From positions 124,001-188,000 of the forward strand of contig CALWSP010000022.1 of assembly GCA_944384235.1 (NCBI GenBank): DNA of 64,000 bases, written 5' to 3'. Positions 54,644 to 64,000 of this stretch are shown here, piece after piece. A model generated the notes under the pieces. That model ran no database searches. It was not told the origin of the DNA and saw only the letters and a program-made list of their open reading frames with translations. Both the position numbers and the translations under genes were made by a program. Every line of letters begins with the position of its first letter. Position 1 is the first letter of the stretch. Origin of the DNA: an uncultured Clostridia bacterium. GTDB taxonomy: Bacteria > Bacillota > Clostridia > Lachnospirales > CAG-274.

Positions 54644-55615
54644 CTACACCAGCCTCATATCTTCACTTAAATAGAGAACTTTTGTCCCTTTAATTTCCTT
54701 GTATTTTTTCAAACCAACATCATTTAAAGAATCCACTTTAGAATTAAAAATTCTATATATACACTCCTTAAAACTATTTTCATCTTTTATAAAAGCGCTT
54801 TCAAATTCCTCGTTTCCACAAGGTAACCATATAACATTAAACTCATAACCTTTTTTATATATGCTATATAAAAAATCTAAAGCTTTGTCAATATTTTTAA
54901 TATTCATATCAACTAAAACAACTTTTTCATCAACACTAATTTTTTCAAAATCTTTAACATATAAACTTCCAGTTCTAGAATATAACTTCCAATTTATATC
55001 CTTTTTTCTATCCCCATCTATAAATTCTTTGTATCCACTAACATCTCCATTATCACTTGCATAAACATTTGAAGCAATACTGTCCTCACCTTCTGAAATA
55101 GAAATATTAATATCCCCTATTTCCACTTCATTTGGATAAACTACAATTGAATACATCTCCTTAACCATTTCTTTTTTAAAAAAAATACCTAACATATCAC
55201 TATATAAAACTTCGTTTACGCTAAATTTAAATATACCTGCTTGCTCAATTTTAATATCTACCTTTGTTTTTTCAGTAAAAAAAGCTGATATTGCCTTTTC
55301 AACTTTTAAACTTTTGCCATCATAAAAATTGTTTTTTATATTTAAATTAAAAATAGCCTTGGAAATAGGATAAAACTTGTTGCTTTTAATTTTTATAACC
55401 ACTTTTCCAGTTTCGTTTTTAAAATAATTTGTTTTTTCGCTTTCAATTATAATTTTAAACTTTCCCTTTGGAAATATGAAAACTAAAATATCTACACATA
55501 AAATTAACACTAAAAATAAAAAAACTAAAAAAGACTCATAAGAATTAAAAAATAAAGAAATTAAATAGGAGCTTAAAACAATAACTAAGTAAAAAATTAG
55601 CTTAAATACCTTCAT
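54644..55615 (-). CDS. DUF58 (von Willebrand-like) membrane protein
   Basis: 323 aa: two N-terminal hydrophobic segments (about 1-45), a beta-rich part and the DUF58 signature (YKEFIDGDRKKDINWKLYSRTGSLYVKDFE), then a vWA-like fold with VVLVDMN. ATG at 55615 follows the MoxR stop by 5 nt; the in-frame GTG at 55624 is inside the ribosome site. It is adjacent to the transglutaminase-like gene without a gap. Confidence 0.88.
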   Translation of the reverse strand: MKVFKLIFYLVIVLSSYLISLFFNSYESFLVFLFLVLILCVDILVFIFPKGKFKIIIESEKTNYFKNETGKVVIKIKSNKFYPISKAIFNLNIKNNFYDGKSLKVEKAISAFFTEKTKVDIKIEQAGIFKFSVNEVLYSDMLGIFFKKEMVKEMYSIVVYPNEVEIGDINISISEGEDSIASNVYASDNGDVSGYKEFIDGDRKKDINWKLYSRTGSLYVKDFEKISVDEKVVLVDMNIKNIDKALDFLYSIYKKGYEFNVIWLPCGNEEFESAFIKDENSFKECIYRIFNSKVDSLNDVGLKKYKEIKGTKVLYLSEDMRLV

Positions 55616-55620
55616 TAATA

Positions 55621-56541
55621 TCACCCTTTAAACTTAACAGATTTTAAAATCTCACTTAATATAGTTTTTTCATCATACCCTTTAGCTCTGCCTTCAGCAC
55701 TTAACTCAATCCTATGAGCACCAGCTTGAATAATTGTTTCCAAGACATCACTGTCTGTAACATAATCTCTGTCGTTGTATATAGCATTTGCTTTAGCCAT
55801 TTTCAAAATAGCAATGCTTCCCCTCGGGCTAATTCCAATAGAAATATTTTCATTTTTCCTAGTTTCGTTAACTATTTCAACAATATACTTTAAAACATTG
55901 TCTTTAACATAACAATTTTCCGCACTTTTTTGATACTCAATTAACTCATCGCTACTAATTATATTTTTAACTATATCTAATTTGTTGCTTTTTGCTCCTT
56001 TTAATATTTCCACTTCAGCCTCAAAACTAGGGTAACCCATTGACATTTTAACTATAAATCTTTCAATTTGAGATTGAGGTAATCTTTGCGTTCCTGCTGA
56101 ACCAAATGGGTTCTGCGTTGCAATTGTAATAAAAGGCTTAGGAAGCTCTCTTGTAACTCCTTCAACAGTAAACTTTCCTTCTTCCATAAGCTCCAAAAGT
56201 GCAGCTTGAGTTTTTGATGAAGTTCGGTTAATCTCATCAGCCAAAAGTAAGTTGCACATTCCAGCCCCCTCAATATATTCAAATTGCTGGCTTTTTTGAT
56301 TATACATATTAAACCCAACAATATCGCTAGGCATAACATCTGGTGTAAACTGAATTCTATTATATTTTAAACCAAGGGTTTTGGAAATAGCTAAAGCAAG
56401 AGTAGTTTTTCCAACCCCTGGTATATCTTCAAGCAATATATGTCCACCAGCTGTCATAGCAATAACCAACATTTTAATTACATCATCTTTTCCAATAATA
56501 ACTTTATTTATTTCATTAGTTATTAACTTCAATTTATTCAT
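55621..56541 (-). CDS. MoxR-family AAA+ ATPase
   Basis: 306 aa: Walker A EDIPGVGKTTLA, Walker B LLADEINRTSSKTQAALLE, sensor ATQNPFGSAGT and ISPRGS. MoxR ATPases act as chaperones with vWA/DUF58 partners. ATG at 56541 with GGAGG 6 nt upstream. First gene of the moxR-DUF58-transglutaminase operon. Confidence 0.93.
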   Translation of the reverse strand: MNKLKLITNEINKVIIGKDDVIKMLVIAMTAGGHILLEDIPGVGKTTLALAISKTLGLKYNRIQFTPDVMPSDIVGFNMYNQKSQQFEYIEGAGMCNLLLADEINRTSSKTQAALLELMEEGKFTVEGVTRELPKPFITIATQNPFGSAGTQRLPQSQIERFIVKMSMGYPSFEAEVEILKGAKSNKLDIVKNIISSDELIEYQKSAENCYVKDNVLKYIVEIVNETRKNENISIGISPRGSIAILKMAKANAIYNDRDYVTDSDVLETIIQAGAHRIELSAEGRAKGYDEKTILSEILKSVKFKG

Positions 56542-56613
56542 AAAAAACCTCCAATTATACAATATATATCAGTATAACATAATTTTTTCCCTCTGTAAAC
56601 AAAGTAAAGAGTA

Positions 56614-56649
56614 TAAAAAAAGCAGATTTTAGAAAAACTAAAATCTGCT
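56614..56649 (-). terminator. Terminator of the tRNA-Arg gene
   Basis: AGCAGATTTTAG (56621-56632) pairs with CTAAAATCTGCT (56638-56649). A T-run follows on the minus strand. Confidence 0.9.
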
Positions 56650-56655
56650 AAAAGA

Positions 56656-56729
<74 letters not shown>

Positions 56730-56746
56730 ATACCAACAACAATATT

Positions 56747-56775
56747 ATTATATCTAATTTTAATTGCATTGTCAA
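56747..56775 (-). promoter_or_regulatory. Consensus promoter of tRNA-Arg
   Basis: On the minus strand TTGACA (56770-56775), 17-nt spacer, TATAAT (56747-56752), about 17 nt before the mature tRNA. The -35 box overlaps the end of the upstream permease gene. Confidence 0.85.
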
Positions 56776-57911
56776 GATTTTTTTTCATTTTTTGTCATTT
56801 TTTTATTTTCAACATACCTATCTAATCTTAATTTAACAACAGCCACTAAAGGAACAACAAAAACCATACCTATAATGCCAAACAATTTTCCTGCTATTGC
56901 CAAAGAAATAATAATAACTAAAGGGCTTAATTTAACATTGTCCCCTATAATTTTAGGCACAATAAATAAAGTATCTAATTGTTGAAGAAAAACAATGTAA
57001 ATGCTAACATAAATAACTCTGCTAGGGTTGTCACTTAATAAAGCAAAAAAACACGCTAATAAAAACCCAACAATAGAACCAAAATAGGGAACTATGTTAG
57101 CAAAACCACTAAATATTCCAATGTATACGCCAAAAGGAATTTTTAAAAAATATAACCCTCCACTTAGTAATATCGACATTATCAATCCGTCTAATAACTG
57201 CCCTTTTAAATAACAACTAAAAACATAATAAATATCTTTAAATAAATTTTCAATTCTAATAAAATACTTTTCCTTTATAAAAAGGCTAGTATATTTTTTA
57301 AGATTTTTTCTAATTTCCTTTTCGTCTTTTAAAATATAAAAAGCCACTACAACACTTAAAATAAAAGTTATAACCTTTTCAACTAAATATTTTGAAGTAG
57401 AAAAAACATTTAAGCACAAAGTTTTTCCATAACCCAAGAAAAAATCCTTTAAATTGTTAAAAATATTTTTAACAAAAAATAAATCATTTTCTTCTAAAAA
57501 AACATTTATTTTCTTATAAATTTCAATTATCTTGTTATAATAAATTTCAATCTTGTCAGCCATTTCCCTAAAATCTATTTTATATATAATAGTAAAACTA
57601 AAAATAAATACACAAAATAATATAAAAACAAAAACAATAGAAACAGCAACTCGCCTTTTGCAATTAACTTTTTTAGAAATAAAAATAATTAAAGGGCGTA
57701 GAATAAAAGCCATAATAAAACCAGCAATAATAATAGAAAAAATTGAACATATATTTTTAAAAACAAAAACAAATAAACTAAATATATAATCAATATTTAT
57801 AAAAGTGTAAATTGCCCCATCTATAATATTTTTAGCTAAATATATGCAAATAAAAGTAAAAATTATATAGAAACAAATTTTAAAATAGCTTTTATCCCAC
57901 GGTAAATTCAT
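56772..57911 (-). CDS. AI-2E family transporter (PerM/YtvI-like permease)
   Basis: 379 aa, about eight membrane segments, with the family's central coiled region (about 105-160) and LPFGVYIGIFSGFANIVPYFGS-like block (residues about 245-270). Members export diverse small molecules or ions; the AI-2 link is for one E. coli member only, so the substrate is unknown. ATG follows GAGGGG. Confidence 0.85.
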   Translation of the reverse strand: MNLPWDKSYFKICFYIIFTFICIYLAKNIIDGAIYTFINIDYIFSLFVFVFKNICSIFSIIIAGFIMAFILRPLIIFISKKVNCKRRVAVSIVFVFILFCVFIFSFTIIYKIDFREMADKIEIYYNKIIEIYKKINVFLEENDLFFVKNIFNNLKDFFLGYGKTLCLNVFSTSKYLVEKVITFILSVVVAFYILKDEKEIRKNLKKYTSLFIKEKYFIRIENLFKDIYYVFSCYLKGQLLDGLIMSILLSGGLYFLKIPFGVYIGIFSGFANIVPYFGSIVGFLLACFFALLSDNPSRVIYVSIYIVFLQQLDTLFIVPKIIGDNVKLSPLVIIISLAIAGKLFGIIGMVFVVPLVAVVKLRLDRYVENKKMTKNEKKS

Positions 57912-57923
57912 TCAAACCCCTCT

Positions 57924-59342
57924 TTAAATTCTTTTAAGACTTTCACAAAGGAAATTCCAAACTCTTTCAATAGAGGATATACTAGCTCTTTCTCTAGGAG
58001 TGTGAATATCATATAAGTTAGGACCAAAAGAGACCATATCCATATCAGGTATTTTTTCAGAAATAAGACCACATTCTAGGCCAGCGTGAATAGTTTCAAC
58101 CTTAGGCTCTTTGTTATACATTTCCTTATATAAAGAAATATATAAATCCCTAATTTCAGACTCTGGCTTATACTCCCAAGCAGGATACTCGCCAATAAAC
58201 TCAACACTACCACCACACATTAAAATAAGCCTTTTAATGTTGTCTTTTAAATATGCTTTTTTAGTTATTGATGCACTTCTTAAAGCACAAACTAAACTAA
58301 CATAATTTTCATTCATCTTAACTACACCTAAGTTGTTTGAACTTTCTGGCATATTTAACTTAACATTACTGCTTTGAATACCATTTGGCATAAGGTTAAT
58401 AGCACTAATAACATTTTGAATACTTCTGTCATCAATAACTTTTTCAACCCTATCAAATTCAACAACATCAACTACAATGTTGCTTTCAGAATTAATATAC
58501 TCGTTTTTAATTTCTTCAAAGAAAATATTTACAGTAGTTTTTAAACTTTCTACATCTTTGCAGCCACAAATAACTTCAGCATATCTAGGTATAGCATTGT
58601 CCTTAGCACCACCACTAAGAGAAGCAACTTCAATTTTTTCTACACTAATAAGCCTTTCAACTAATCTGCCTAAAAGCTTGTTAGAATTTGCCCTCTCCTT
58701 GTCAATGTCAATACCAGAGTGTCCTCCTTCTAAACCAGAAATAGAAACTTTAACAAAGTTGTTTAAACTAGAATCTTTAAATTCAATTGGAATTTTAGAA
58801 TCTATTTTAACACCACCAGCGCAACCAACTGTAAAAATGCCCTCAACTTCAGAATCTATGTTTAATAAAATTCTTCCATCAATTAAAGTTCCATCAAGGT
58901 TAGATGCACCAATCATACCAACTTCTTCATCAGTTGTAATTAAAACTTCTAAAGGAGGGTGAATAGCGTCTTTGTCGTCTAAAAGAGCCATACCCATAGC
59001 AACAGCAATACCGTTGTCTGCACCTAAAGTTGTTCCATCTGCGTGAATAAAATCTCCATCATATATAACTTTAATAGGGTCAGTTTCAAAATTATGAATA
59101 ACATCTTCATTCTTTTCTAAAACCATATCCATATGTCCTTGAATAACAACAGTTTTGTGGTTTTCATATCCTTTAGAAGCTGGCTTTTTAATAATAACAT
59201 TGTTAGCCTTGTCCTGATGCACCCAAAGGTTACGCTCTTTAGCAAATTGAACTAAAAAGTCGCTAACTTGCTTTTCATTTCCAGAGCCTCTAGGAATTTT
59301 ATTAATTTCTTCAAAAAAACTCAAAACTTTATCACAATTCAT
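57924..59342 (-). CDS. pepD: Cytosolic nonspecific dipeptidase (PepD, M20 family)
   Basis: 472-aa zinc dipeptidase. Metal ligands are seen in VIQGHMDMV, LGADNGIAVAM, ITTDEEVGMIGAS and NIDSE. It cleaves dipeptides such as Xaa-His in the cytoplasm. I chose ATG at 59342: the ATG 12 nt earlier contains the GAGGTG site. It lies 12 nt upstream of the AI-2E-type gene. Confidence 0.93.
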   Translation of the reverse strand: MNCDKVLSFFEEINKIPRGSGNEKQVSDFLVQFAKERNLWVHQDKANNVIIKKPASKGYENHKTVVIQGHMDMVLEKNEDVIHNFETDPIKVIYDGDFIHADGTTLGADNGIAVAMGMALLDDKDAIHPPLEVLITTDEEVGMIGASNLDGTLIDGRILLNIDSEVEGIFTVGCAGGVKIDSKIPIEFKDSSLNNFVKVSISGLEGGHSGIDIDKERANSNKLLGRLVERLISVEKIEVASLSGGAKDNAIPRYAEVICGCKDVESLKTTVNIFFEEIKNEYINSESNIVVDVVEFDRVEKVIDDRSIQNVISAINLMPNGIQSSNVKLNMPESSNNLGVVKMNENYVSLVCALRSASITKKAYLKDNIKRLILMCGGSVEFIGEYPAWEYKPESEIRDLYISLYKEMYNKEPKVETIHAGLECGLISEKIPDMDMVSFGPNLYDIHTPRERASISSIERVWNFLCESLKRI

Positions 59343-59404
59343 ATTACACCTCATATTTATTTAATTATATTCTAACCATTAATTAAATTTGTTAAACATA
59401 TATT

Positions 59405-60763
59405 TTAATTTTTGAAACTGTGTATTGGTGCAGGAATTCTACCGCCTCTCTTAATAAACGCCTCGCAACTAAACTTGTTAACAGGCATAATTGGAGCATA
59501 TCCTAACAAACCACCAAACTCAACTGTATCTCCAACATTTTTCCCTATAACTGGTATAATTCTAACAGCTGTTGTCTTGTTGTTCACCATACCAATAGCC
59601 ATTTCATCAGCAATAATACCAGAAATAGTTTCAGCAGATGTATCTCCAGGTATAGCAACCATATCAAGACCAACAGAACAAACACAAGTCATAGCCTCTA
59701 ATTTTTCTAAAGATAACGCACCTACATTAACAGCGTCAATCATACCGTGGTCCTCGCTAACAGGAATAAAAGCACCTGAAAGTCCACCAACATAAGAACT
59801 AGCCATAACACCACCTTTTTTAACATTGTCGTTTAACATAGCTAAAGCAGCAGTTGTGCCAGGAGCACCAGCGTGTTCAAGCCCCATTTCGTTAAAAATT
59901 TCAGCAATAGAGTCGCCAACAGCAGGTGTTGGAGCTAATGAAAGGTCAATTATACCAAAAGGAACTCCAAGTCTTTTGCTTGCTTCTTGTGCCACCAATT
60001 GCCCAACTCTAGTAATTTTAAATGCTGTTTTCTTAACAGTTTCGCAAACTGTTTCAAAATCAGCACCTCTAACATCTTCTAAAGCTCTTTTTACAACACC
60101 AGGCCCACTAACACCAACGTTAATAACTAAATCTCTTTCACCTATACCGTGAAAAGCACCTGCCATAAAAGGATTGTCCTCAACAGCATTACAAAAAACA
60201 ACAAACTTAGCGCAAGCAATAGAACTTTCGTTTTTAGTAAGAAAAGCCATTTCTTTAATTGTCTGTCCAAGCTGTCTAACAGTGTCCATATTAATTCCAT
60301 ATCTTGAAGAACCTACATTAACGCTAGAGCAAACTCTCTCTGTAATGCTAAGCGCTTCAGGTATACTGTTAATTAAATCTTGGTCACCTTTTGTACAACC
60401 CTTTTGCACAAGAGCAGAATAACCACCAATAAAATTAACGCCAACTTCCTTAGCTGCTCTATCAAGTGTTTTTGCAATCTCTACATATCCAGAGGACCCA
60501 CAGCCACCACCTACAAGGGAAATAGGTGTAACCGATATTCTTTTGTTTACAATAGGAACACCAAATTCATTTCCTATTTCATCACCAGTTTTAACTAAAT
60601 CTTTTGCATTTTTAGTTATTTTATCATAAATTTTTGTAGTAAGTTTTTTAATATCAGAATCTAAGCAATCCATTAAACTAATACCCATAGTAATAGTTCT
60701 AACATCAAGTTTAGATTCTTGAATCATTTTGTTAGTTTCTTGCACTTCTAGTCTTGAAATCAT
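59405..60763 (-). CDS. DUF711 (UPF0210/PFL) family protein
   Basis: 452 aa, full length for the family, with [48 protein letters not shown] and [19 protein letters not shown]. The fold is similar to glycyl radical enzymes, but function is unknown. It is paired with the ACT protein gene 24 nt upstream, a common pairing in Firmicutes. Confidence 0.92.
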   Translation of the reverse strand: MISRLEVQETNKMIQESKLDVRTITMGISLMDCLDSDIKKLTTKIYDKITKNAKDLVKTGDEIGNEFGVPIVNKRISVTPISLVGGGCGSSGYVEIAKTLDRAAKEVGVNFIGGYSALVQKGCTKGDQDLINSIPEALSITERVCSSVNVGSSRYGINMDTVRQLGQTIKEMAFLTKNESSIACAKFVVFCNAVEDNPFMAGAFHGIGERDLVINVGVSGPGVVKRALEDVRGADFETVCETVKKTAFKITRVGQLVAQEASKRLGVPFGIIDLSLAPTPAVGDSIAEIFNEMGLEHAGAPGTTAALAMLNDNVKKGGVMASSYVGGLSGAFIPVSEDHGMIDAVNVGALSLEKLEAMTCVCSVGLDMVAIPGDTSAETISGIIADEMAIGMVNNKTTAVRIIPVIGKNVGDTVEFGGLLGYAPIMPVNKFSCEAFIKRGGRIPAPIHSFKN

Positions 60764-60787
60764 AATATTTTCCCTCCAGCTAATAAA

Positions 60788-61057
60788 TTAAATACGGTGC
60801 ATATTGTTAAATATGTCTTCTCTTTGAAGTCTAATATCTACCCCAATTTCCTCTCCTAATTTATTTAGCCCAACAACAACATCTTCAAATTTGTTGCCAC
60901 AATTAGATAAATCCACAACCATCATCATATTAAACCAACCAGAAACAATAGTTTGAGAAATATCTAAAATATTAATTTTTTCCTCTGCTAAGTAAGTGCA
61001 AACCTTTGCAATAATACCTACTTGGTCTTTTCCAACAACTGTAATAATTCCCTTCAT
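60788..61057 (-). CDS. ACT-domain protein (UPF0237)
   Basis: 89-aa stand-alone ACT domain (ITVVGKDQVGIIAKVCTYLA, then NILDISQTIV), a small-molecule sensing fold. Genetic pairing with DUF711 suggests it regulates that protein. ATG follows AGGAGG. A consensus-like promoter precedes it. Confidence 0.92.
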   Translation of the reverse strand: MKGIITVVGKDQVGIIAKVCTYLAEEKINILDISQTIVSGWFNMMMVVDLSNCGNKFEDVVVGLNKLGEEIGVDIRLQREDIFNNMHRI

Positions 61058-61086
61058 AAATGAGTCCTCCTAATATTTTTTTCATA

Positions 61087-61115
61087 ATAATACCATATTT
61101 AAGAGGATTTTTCAA
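61087..61115 (-). promoter_or_regulatory. Promoter of the ACT-DUF711 genes
   Basis: On the minus strand TTGAAA (61110-61115), 17-nt spacer, TATTAT (61087-61092), 30 nt before the ACT start codon. Confidence 0.65.
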
Positions 61116-61143
61116 GTCTTTCTAAGTTTTTATACATAATAAA

Positions 61144-61479
61144 TTAATTATTATGCTCTCCAACAACAGCAAAAAACTCTAAATCACTGTCGCTGTTGTT
61201 AATTAAACTGTGGCTCTTGCCATTTGCACAATAATGAACATCTCCCTCTTTCAAGTCTATATAATCTCCCTCGTATAAAACTTGTCCAGAACCTTTTGTA
61301 ATTAAAATAATTTCGCTATTTCCAGCGTGTTTATGTAAGCCAATTGAAGCACTAGGCTCCAATCTACCTTTCATAATTTTGTTGTCCTTGTCAGTAAACA
61401 TTTTAACATTAAGTGCAATGTTTCCACCTCTAAAGTTTTCAATTCTCTCCTCTTCCATCTTTTTAAAATCAACTATCAT
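61144..61479 (-). CDS. Small cupin-domain protein
   Basis: 111-aa single cupin barrel: GLHKHAGNSEIILITKGSG (metal-binding His/Glu pattern) and DVHYCANGKSHSLINN. Function unknown; such proteins bind metal and small ligands or sugars. It lies 13 nt after uvrA, sharing its transcription unit. Confidence 0.85.
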   Translation of the reverse strand: MIVDFKKMEEERIENFRGGNIALNVKMFTDKDNKIMKGRLEPSASIGLHKHAGNSEIILITKGSGQVLYEGDYIDLKEGDVHYCANGKSHSLINNSDSDLEFFAVVGEHNN

Positions 61480-61492
61480 AACTTTTCTCCCT

Positions 61493-64000
61493 CTAATCTA
61501 ATAACTTCTTTAAATACTTGCCAGTATATGACTTTTCGCATTTAACAATGTCCTCTGGCGCACCAGTAGCAACAATCATACCGCCGCCATCTCCGCCTTC
61601 TGGCCCTAAGTCAATAATGTAATCAGCCGTTTTAATAACATCTAAATTATGCTCAATTATAACAACAGAATTTCCACCATCAGTTAATTTCTGAATTATG
61701 TTTACAAGCCTTCTAACATCATAACTGTGTAAACCAGTTGTCGGCTCATCTAAAACATATATAGTCTTTCCAGTGCTTCTTTTGCTTAATTCAGTTGCAA
61801 GTTTAACTCTTTGAGCTTCTCCTCCACTTAAAGTTGTAGAGCTTTGTCCTAATTTGATATAACCAAGTCCAACGGCCTTTAAAGTTTCAAGCTTAGCCTT
61901 TATTCTTGGAATGTTTTCAAAAAATACATAAGCCTCGTCTATTGTTAAATCTAAAACATCAGAAATAGTCTTTCCCTTGTATTTAACTTCTAAAGTTTCT
62001 CTGTTGTATCTTTTTCCGTTGCAAACTTCACAAGGAACATAAACGTCAGGCAAAAAGTGCATTTCAATTTTAATAATGCAATCTCCCTTGCAAGCTTCAC
62101 ATCTACCACCTTTAACATTAAAGCTAAATCTTCCTTTGTTAAAACCTCTAACTTTAGATTCAGGTAGTTGAGTATATAAATCTCTAATAAGGTCAAATAA
62201 ACCTGTGTAAGTAGCTGGGTTTGACCTTGGCGTTTTTCCTATTGGGCTTTGGTCAATGTTAATAACCTTGTCTAAGTTTTCAAGCCCACTTATGCTTTCA
62301 AATTTTCCTGGTTTAACCTTAGCTCTGTTTAAATCTCTAGCTAAGGCTTTATATAAAACTTCGTTAATAAGGGAACTCTTTCCGCTGCCTGAAACGCCTG
62401 TAACACAAACAAAGCAACCTAAAGGAATGTCAATATCAACATTTTTCAAGTTGTTTTCCTTAGCTCCAATAACGCTTAATTTGTTTCCGTTTCCACTTCT
62501 TCTTTCTCTAGGAACTTCAATTTTTTCTCTTCCACTTAAAAAAGCGCCTGTAATTGACTTTTCACACTTTAATATATCTTTATACTCACCAGCAAAAATA
62601 ACCTCTCCGCCATTTTCTCCGGCATAAGGTCCAATATCTACAATATAGTCAGATTCTCTCATTGTATCTTCGTCGTGTTCTACAACAATTAAAGTGTTTC
62701 CTAAATCTCTAAGCCTTTTTAAAGTTGCAATCAACTTGTCGTTGTCCCTTTGGTGTAAACCTATACTAGGCTCGTCTAATATATATAACACTCCAACAAG
62801 TCCAGAACCAATTTGTGTAGCAAGCCTAATTCTTTGAGCCTCGCCACCGCTTAAAGTTCCAGCAGTTCTTGCAAGAGTTAAATAATCAAGCCCTACATTA
62901 ATTAAAAACCCTATTCTAGCGTTTATTTCTTTAAAAATTTGCTCTCCAATTTTTCTTTGAGTGTCTGTCCACTTAATTTCATCAAAAAACACCTTAACAT
63001 CTTTTATAGACATCTCCGTTATTTCAGAAATATTTTTTCCGCCAACTGTAACAGCCAAAATTTCAGGCCTTAATCTTCTACCCTTGCAAGTTGGGCAACT
63101 CACGCTTGTCATATATTCTTCATATTCTTCCTTAGCTGAGTCAGATGTACTTTCCTTATATCTTCTTTCTAAGCTGTTTATGATACCTTCAAAAGCAAAA
63201 GTATAATAATGAGTTTTTCCAGCTCTTTGATAAGGCACCTTAATTTCTTTGTTTTTAGTGCCAAACATAATAGCTCCCCTTGCTTGCTTAGGCAAATCTT
63301 TATAAGGCGTATCCAAGTCAAAATCATAAAGCTCCATTAACGCTTTTATTAAAGAATAAGCAGAAGATTCAGGGCTTGCAATATTTCCCCAACCACTAGC
63401 AACTATTGCACCCTCTTTAAGAGATAAACTCTTGTTTGGCACAATAATATCCTCGTCAATAATCATTTTAACACCAAGTCCCATACAGTCAGGGCAAGCA
63501 CCACTAGGGTTGTTAAAAGAAAACATAGGCGGTTCAATAGTTTCAATGTTAATGTTACAGTCAGGGCAAGCAAAATTTTGGCTAAAAACAATGTCCTCTC
63601 CACCAATAACATTAACAAGTAAAATACCGTTAGTAAGAGCAAAAATAGTTTCAATAGACTCTGTTAATCTTTGCTCCATACCTTCTTTAACAATTAAACG
63701 GTCCACAACAATTTCAATATTGTGCTTTTTGTTTTTGTCAAGCTCAATTTTTTCACTTAAATCATATATATTCCCATCAACTCTAACTCTAACATATCCA
63801 CTTTTTTTAGCATCTTCAAAAAGTTTAATATGCTCACCTTTTCTGTTTCTAACAACAGGTGCTAAAAGTTGAATTTTTGTGCCTTCTTCAAGCTCTAAAA
63901 TTTTGTCAACAATTTGGTCAATAGTTTGCTTGTGAACCTCCTTGCCACATTTTGGGCAATGAGGAGTGCCAACTCTTGCAAATAAAAGTCTTAAATAATC
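61493..64000 (-). CDS. uvrA: Excinuclease ABC subunit A (5' end outside the window)
   Basis: Damage-recognition ATPase of nucleotide-excision repair. 835 residues lie in the window; the frame stays open to base 64000 (starting DYLRLLFARVGTPHCPKCG), so roughly 100 N-terminal residues, including the first Walker A, are missing. Seen: zinc sites CPDC...CPDC and CEAC...CEVC, two ABC signatures LSGGEAQRIRLA and LSGGEAQRVKLA, the second Walker A GVSGSGKSS, and both Walker B boxes. In the second zinc module the usual GDG reads GDC, an extra cysteine. Confidence 0.97.
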   Translation of the reverse strand, partial: DYLRLLFARVGTPHCPKCGKEVHKQTIDQIVDKILELEEGTKIQLLAPVVRNRKGEHIKLFEDAKKSGYVRVRVDGNIYDLSEKIELDKNKKHNIEIVVDRLIVKEGMEQRLTESIETIFALTNGILLVNVIGGEDIVFSQNFACPDCNINIETIEPPMFSFNNPSGACPDCMGLGVKMIIDEDIIVPNKSLSLKEGAIVASGWGNIASPESSAYSLIKALMELYDFDLDTPYKDLPKQARGAIMFGTKNKEIKVPYQRAGKTHYYTFAFEGIINSLERRYKESTSDSAKEEYEEYMTSVSCPTCKGRRLRPEILAVTVGGKNISEITEMSIKDVKVFFDEIKWTDTQRKIGEQIFKEINARIGFLINVGLDYLTLARTAGTLSGGEAQRIRLATQIGSGLVGVLYILDEPSIGLHQRDNDKLIATLKRLRDLGNTLIVVEHDEDTMRESDYIVDIGPYAGENGGEVIFAGEYKDILKCEKSITGAFLSGREKIEVPRERRSGNGNKLSVIGAKENNLKNVDIDIPLGCFVCVTGVSGSGKSSLINEVLYKALARDLNRAKVKPGKFESISGLENLDKVINIDQSPIGKTPRSNPATYTGLFDLIRDLYTQLPESKVRGFNKGRFSFNVKGGRCEACKGDCIIKIEMHFLPDVYVPCEVCNGKRYNRETLEVKYKGKTISDVLDLTIDEAYVFFENIPRIKAKLETLKAVGLGYIKLGQSSTTLSGGEAQRVKLATELSKRSTGKTIYVLDEPTTGLHSYDVRRLVNIIQKLTDGGNSVVIIEHNLDVIKTADYIIDLGPEGGDGGGMIVATGAPEDIVKCEKSYTGKYLKKLLD

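Noticed and set aside
58477..58962. Long open frame on the plus strand opposite pepD (161 codons)
   Set aside because: Antisense shadow of a well-supported dipeptidase gene without a ribosome-binding site.

Overview
This is a chromosomal window from an AT-rich, spore-forming, anaerobic Gram-positive bacterium of the Clostridia. A Lachnospirales-like lineage is likely, but this is inference and no rRNA is present to fix it. Evidence: very low GC; strong GGAGG ribosome-binding sites, often with TTG or GTG starts; a gerA-gerB-gerC germination operon; a SpoIID/LytB-family protein; PolC-type replicase; S-layer homology (SLH) proteins; and the non-mevalonate isoprenoid genes dxr and ispG. I see no phage, insertion sequence, CRISPR array or rRNA. 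No intergenic gap exceeds about 250 bases.

Layout. 1-2.8 kb: comEC and a small DUF1653 gene. 2.8-9.6 kb (minus): a five-gene heme-uptake operon encoding a NEAT-domain SLH protein, an Shp-type heme-binding SLH protein, an IsdE-like lipoprotein with both heme ligands conserved, an IsdF-like permease and an ATPase. 9.85-10.7 kb: a regulator with a DtxR-like N-terminal half and a C-terminal half resembling a NEAT domain. 10.9-14.7 kb (plus, divergent): a CydDC-like ABC exporter pair and a DUF454 membrane protein. 14.7-24 kb: an AP2-XRE mini-regulator, rhodanese, exonuclease III, a pectinesterase-like protein without signal peptide, a PhoBR pair and a ger operon with a half-length gerC. 24-30.5 kb: uppP, a family-10-like glycosidase, rarA, queA and SpoIID/LytB. 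30.6-41.2 kb: the pyrH-frr-uppS-cdsA-dxr-rseP-ispG-polC operon. 41.4-44.1 kb: csoR-copA with a probable nested copZ. 44.2-47.5 kb: comEB, an rRNA methyltransferase and ktrBA. 47.6-52.5 kb: aroC, lysA, a LUD protein, a SprT-like protein and an FAH-family hydrolase. 52.6-56.5 kb: moxR-DUF58-transglutaminase-like, the last lacking catalytic residues. 56.6-64 kb: tRNA-Arg(ACG), an AI-2E-family permease, pepD, DUF711 plus ACT, a cupin and uvrA, which runs off the window.

The most interesting part is 2.8-14.7 kb. Surface heme capture (NEAT and Shp proteins on the S-layer), membrane import (IsdEF plus ATPase) and a probable CydDC-like heme or thiol transporter flank one regulator. NEAT domains are known as extracellular heme or hemoprotein binders. 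Here a NEAT-like domain appears to be fused to a cytoplasmic DtxR-type DNA-binding module whose metal ligands are lost. Three copies of a GTTAG-N6-CTAAC palindrome lie between the regulator and the uptake operon, one directly downstream of a consensus promoter. I propose a heme-sensing switch that represses or derepresses uptake and the divergent transporter. This is an inference from sequence and needs experimental testing.
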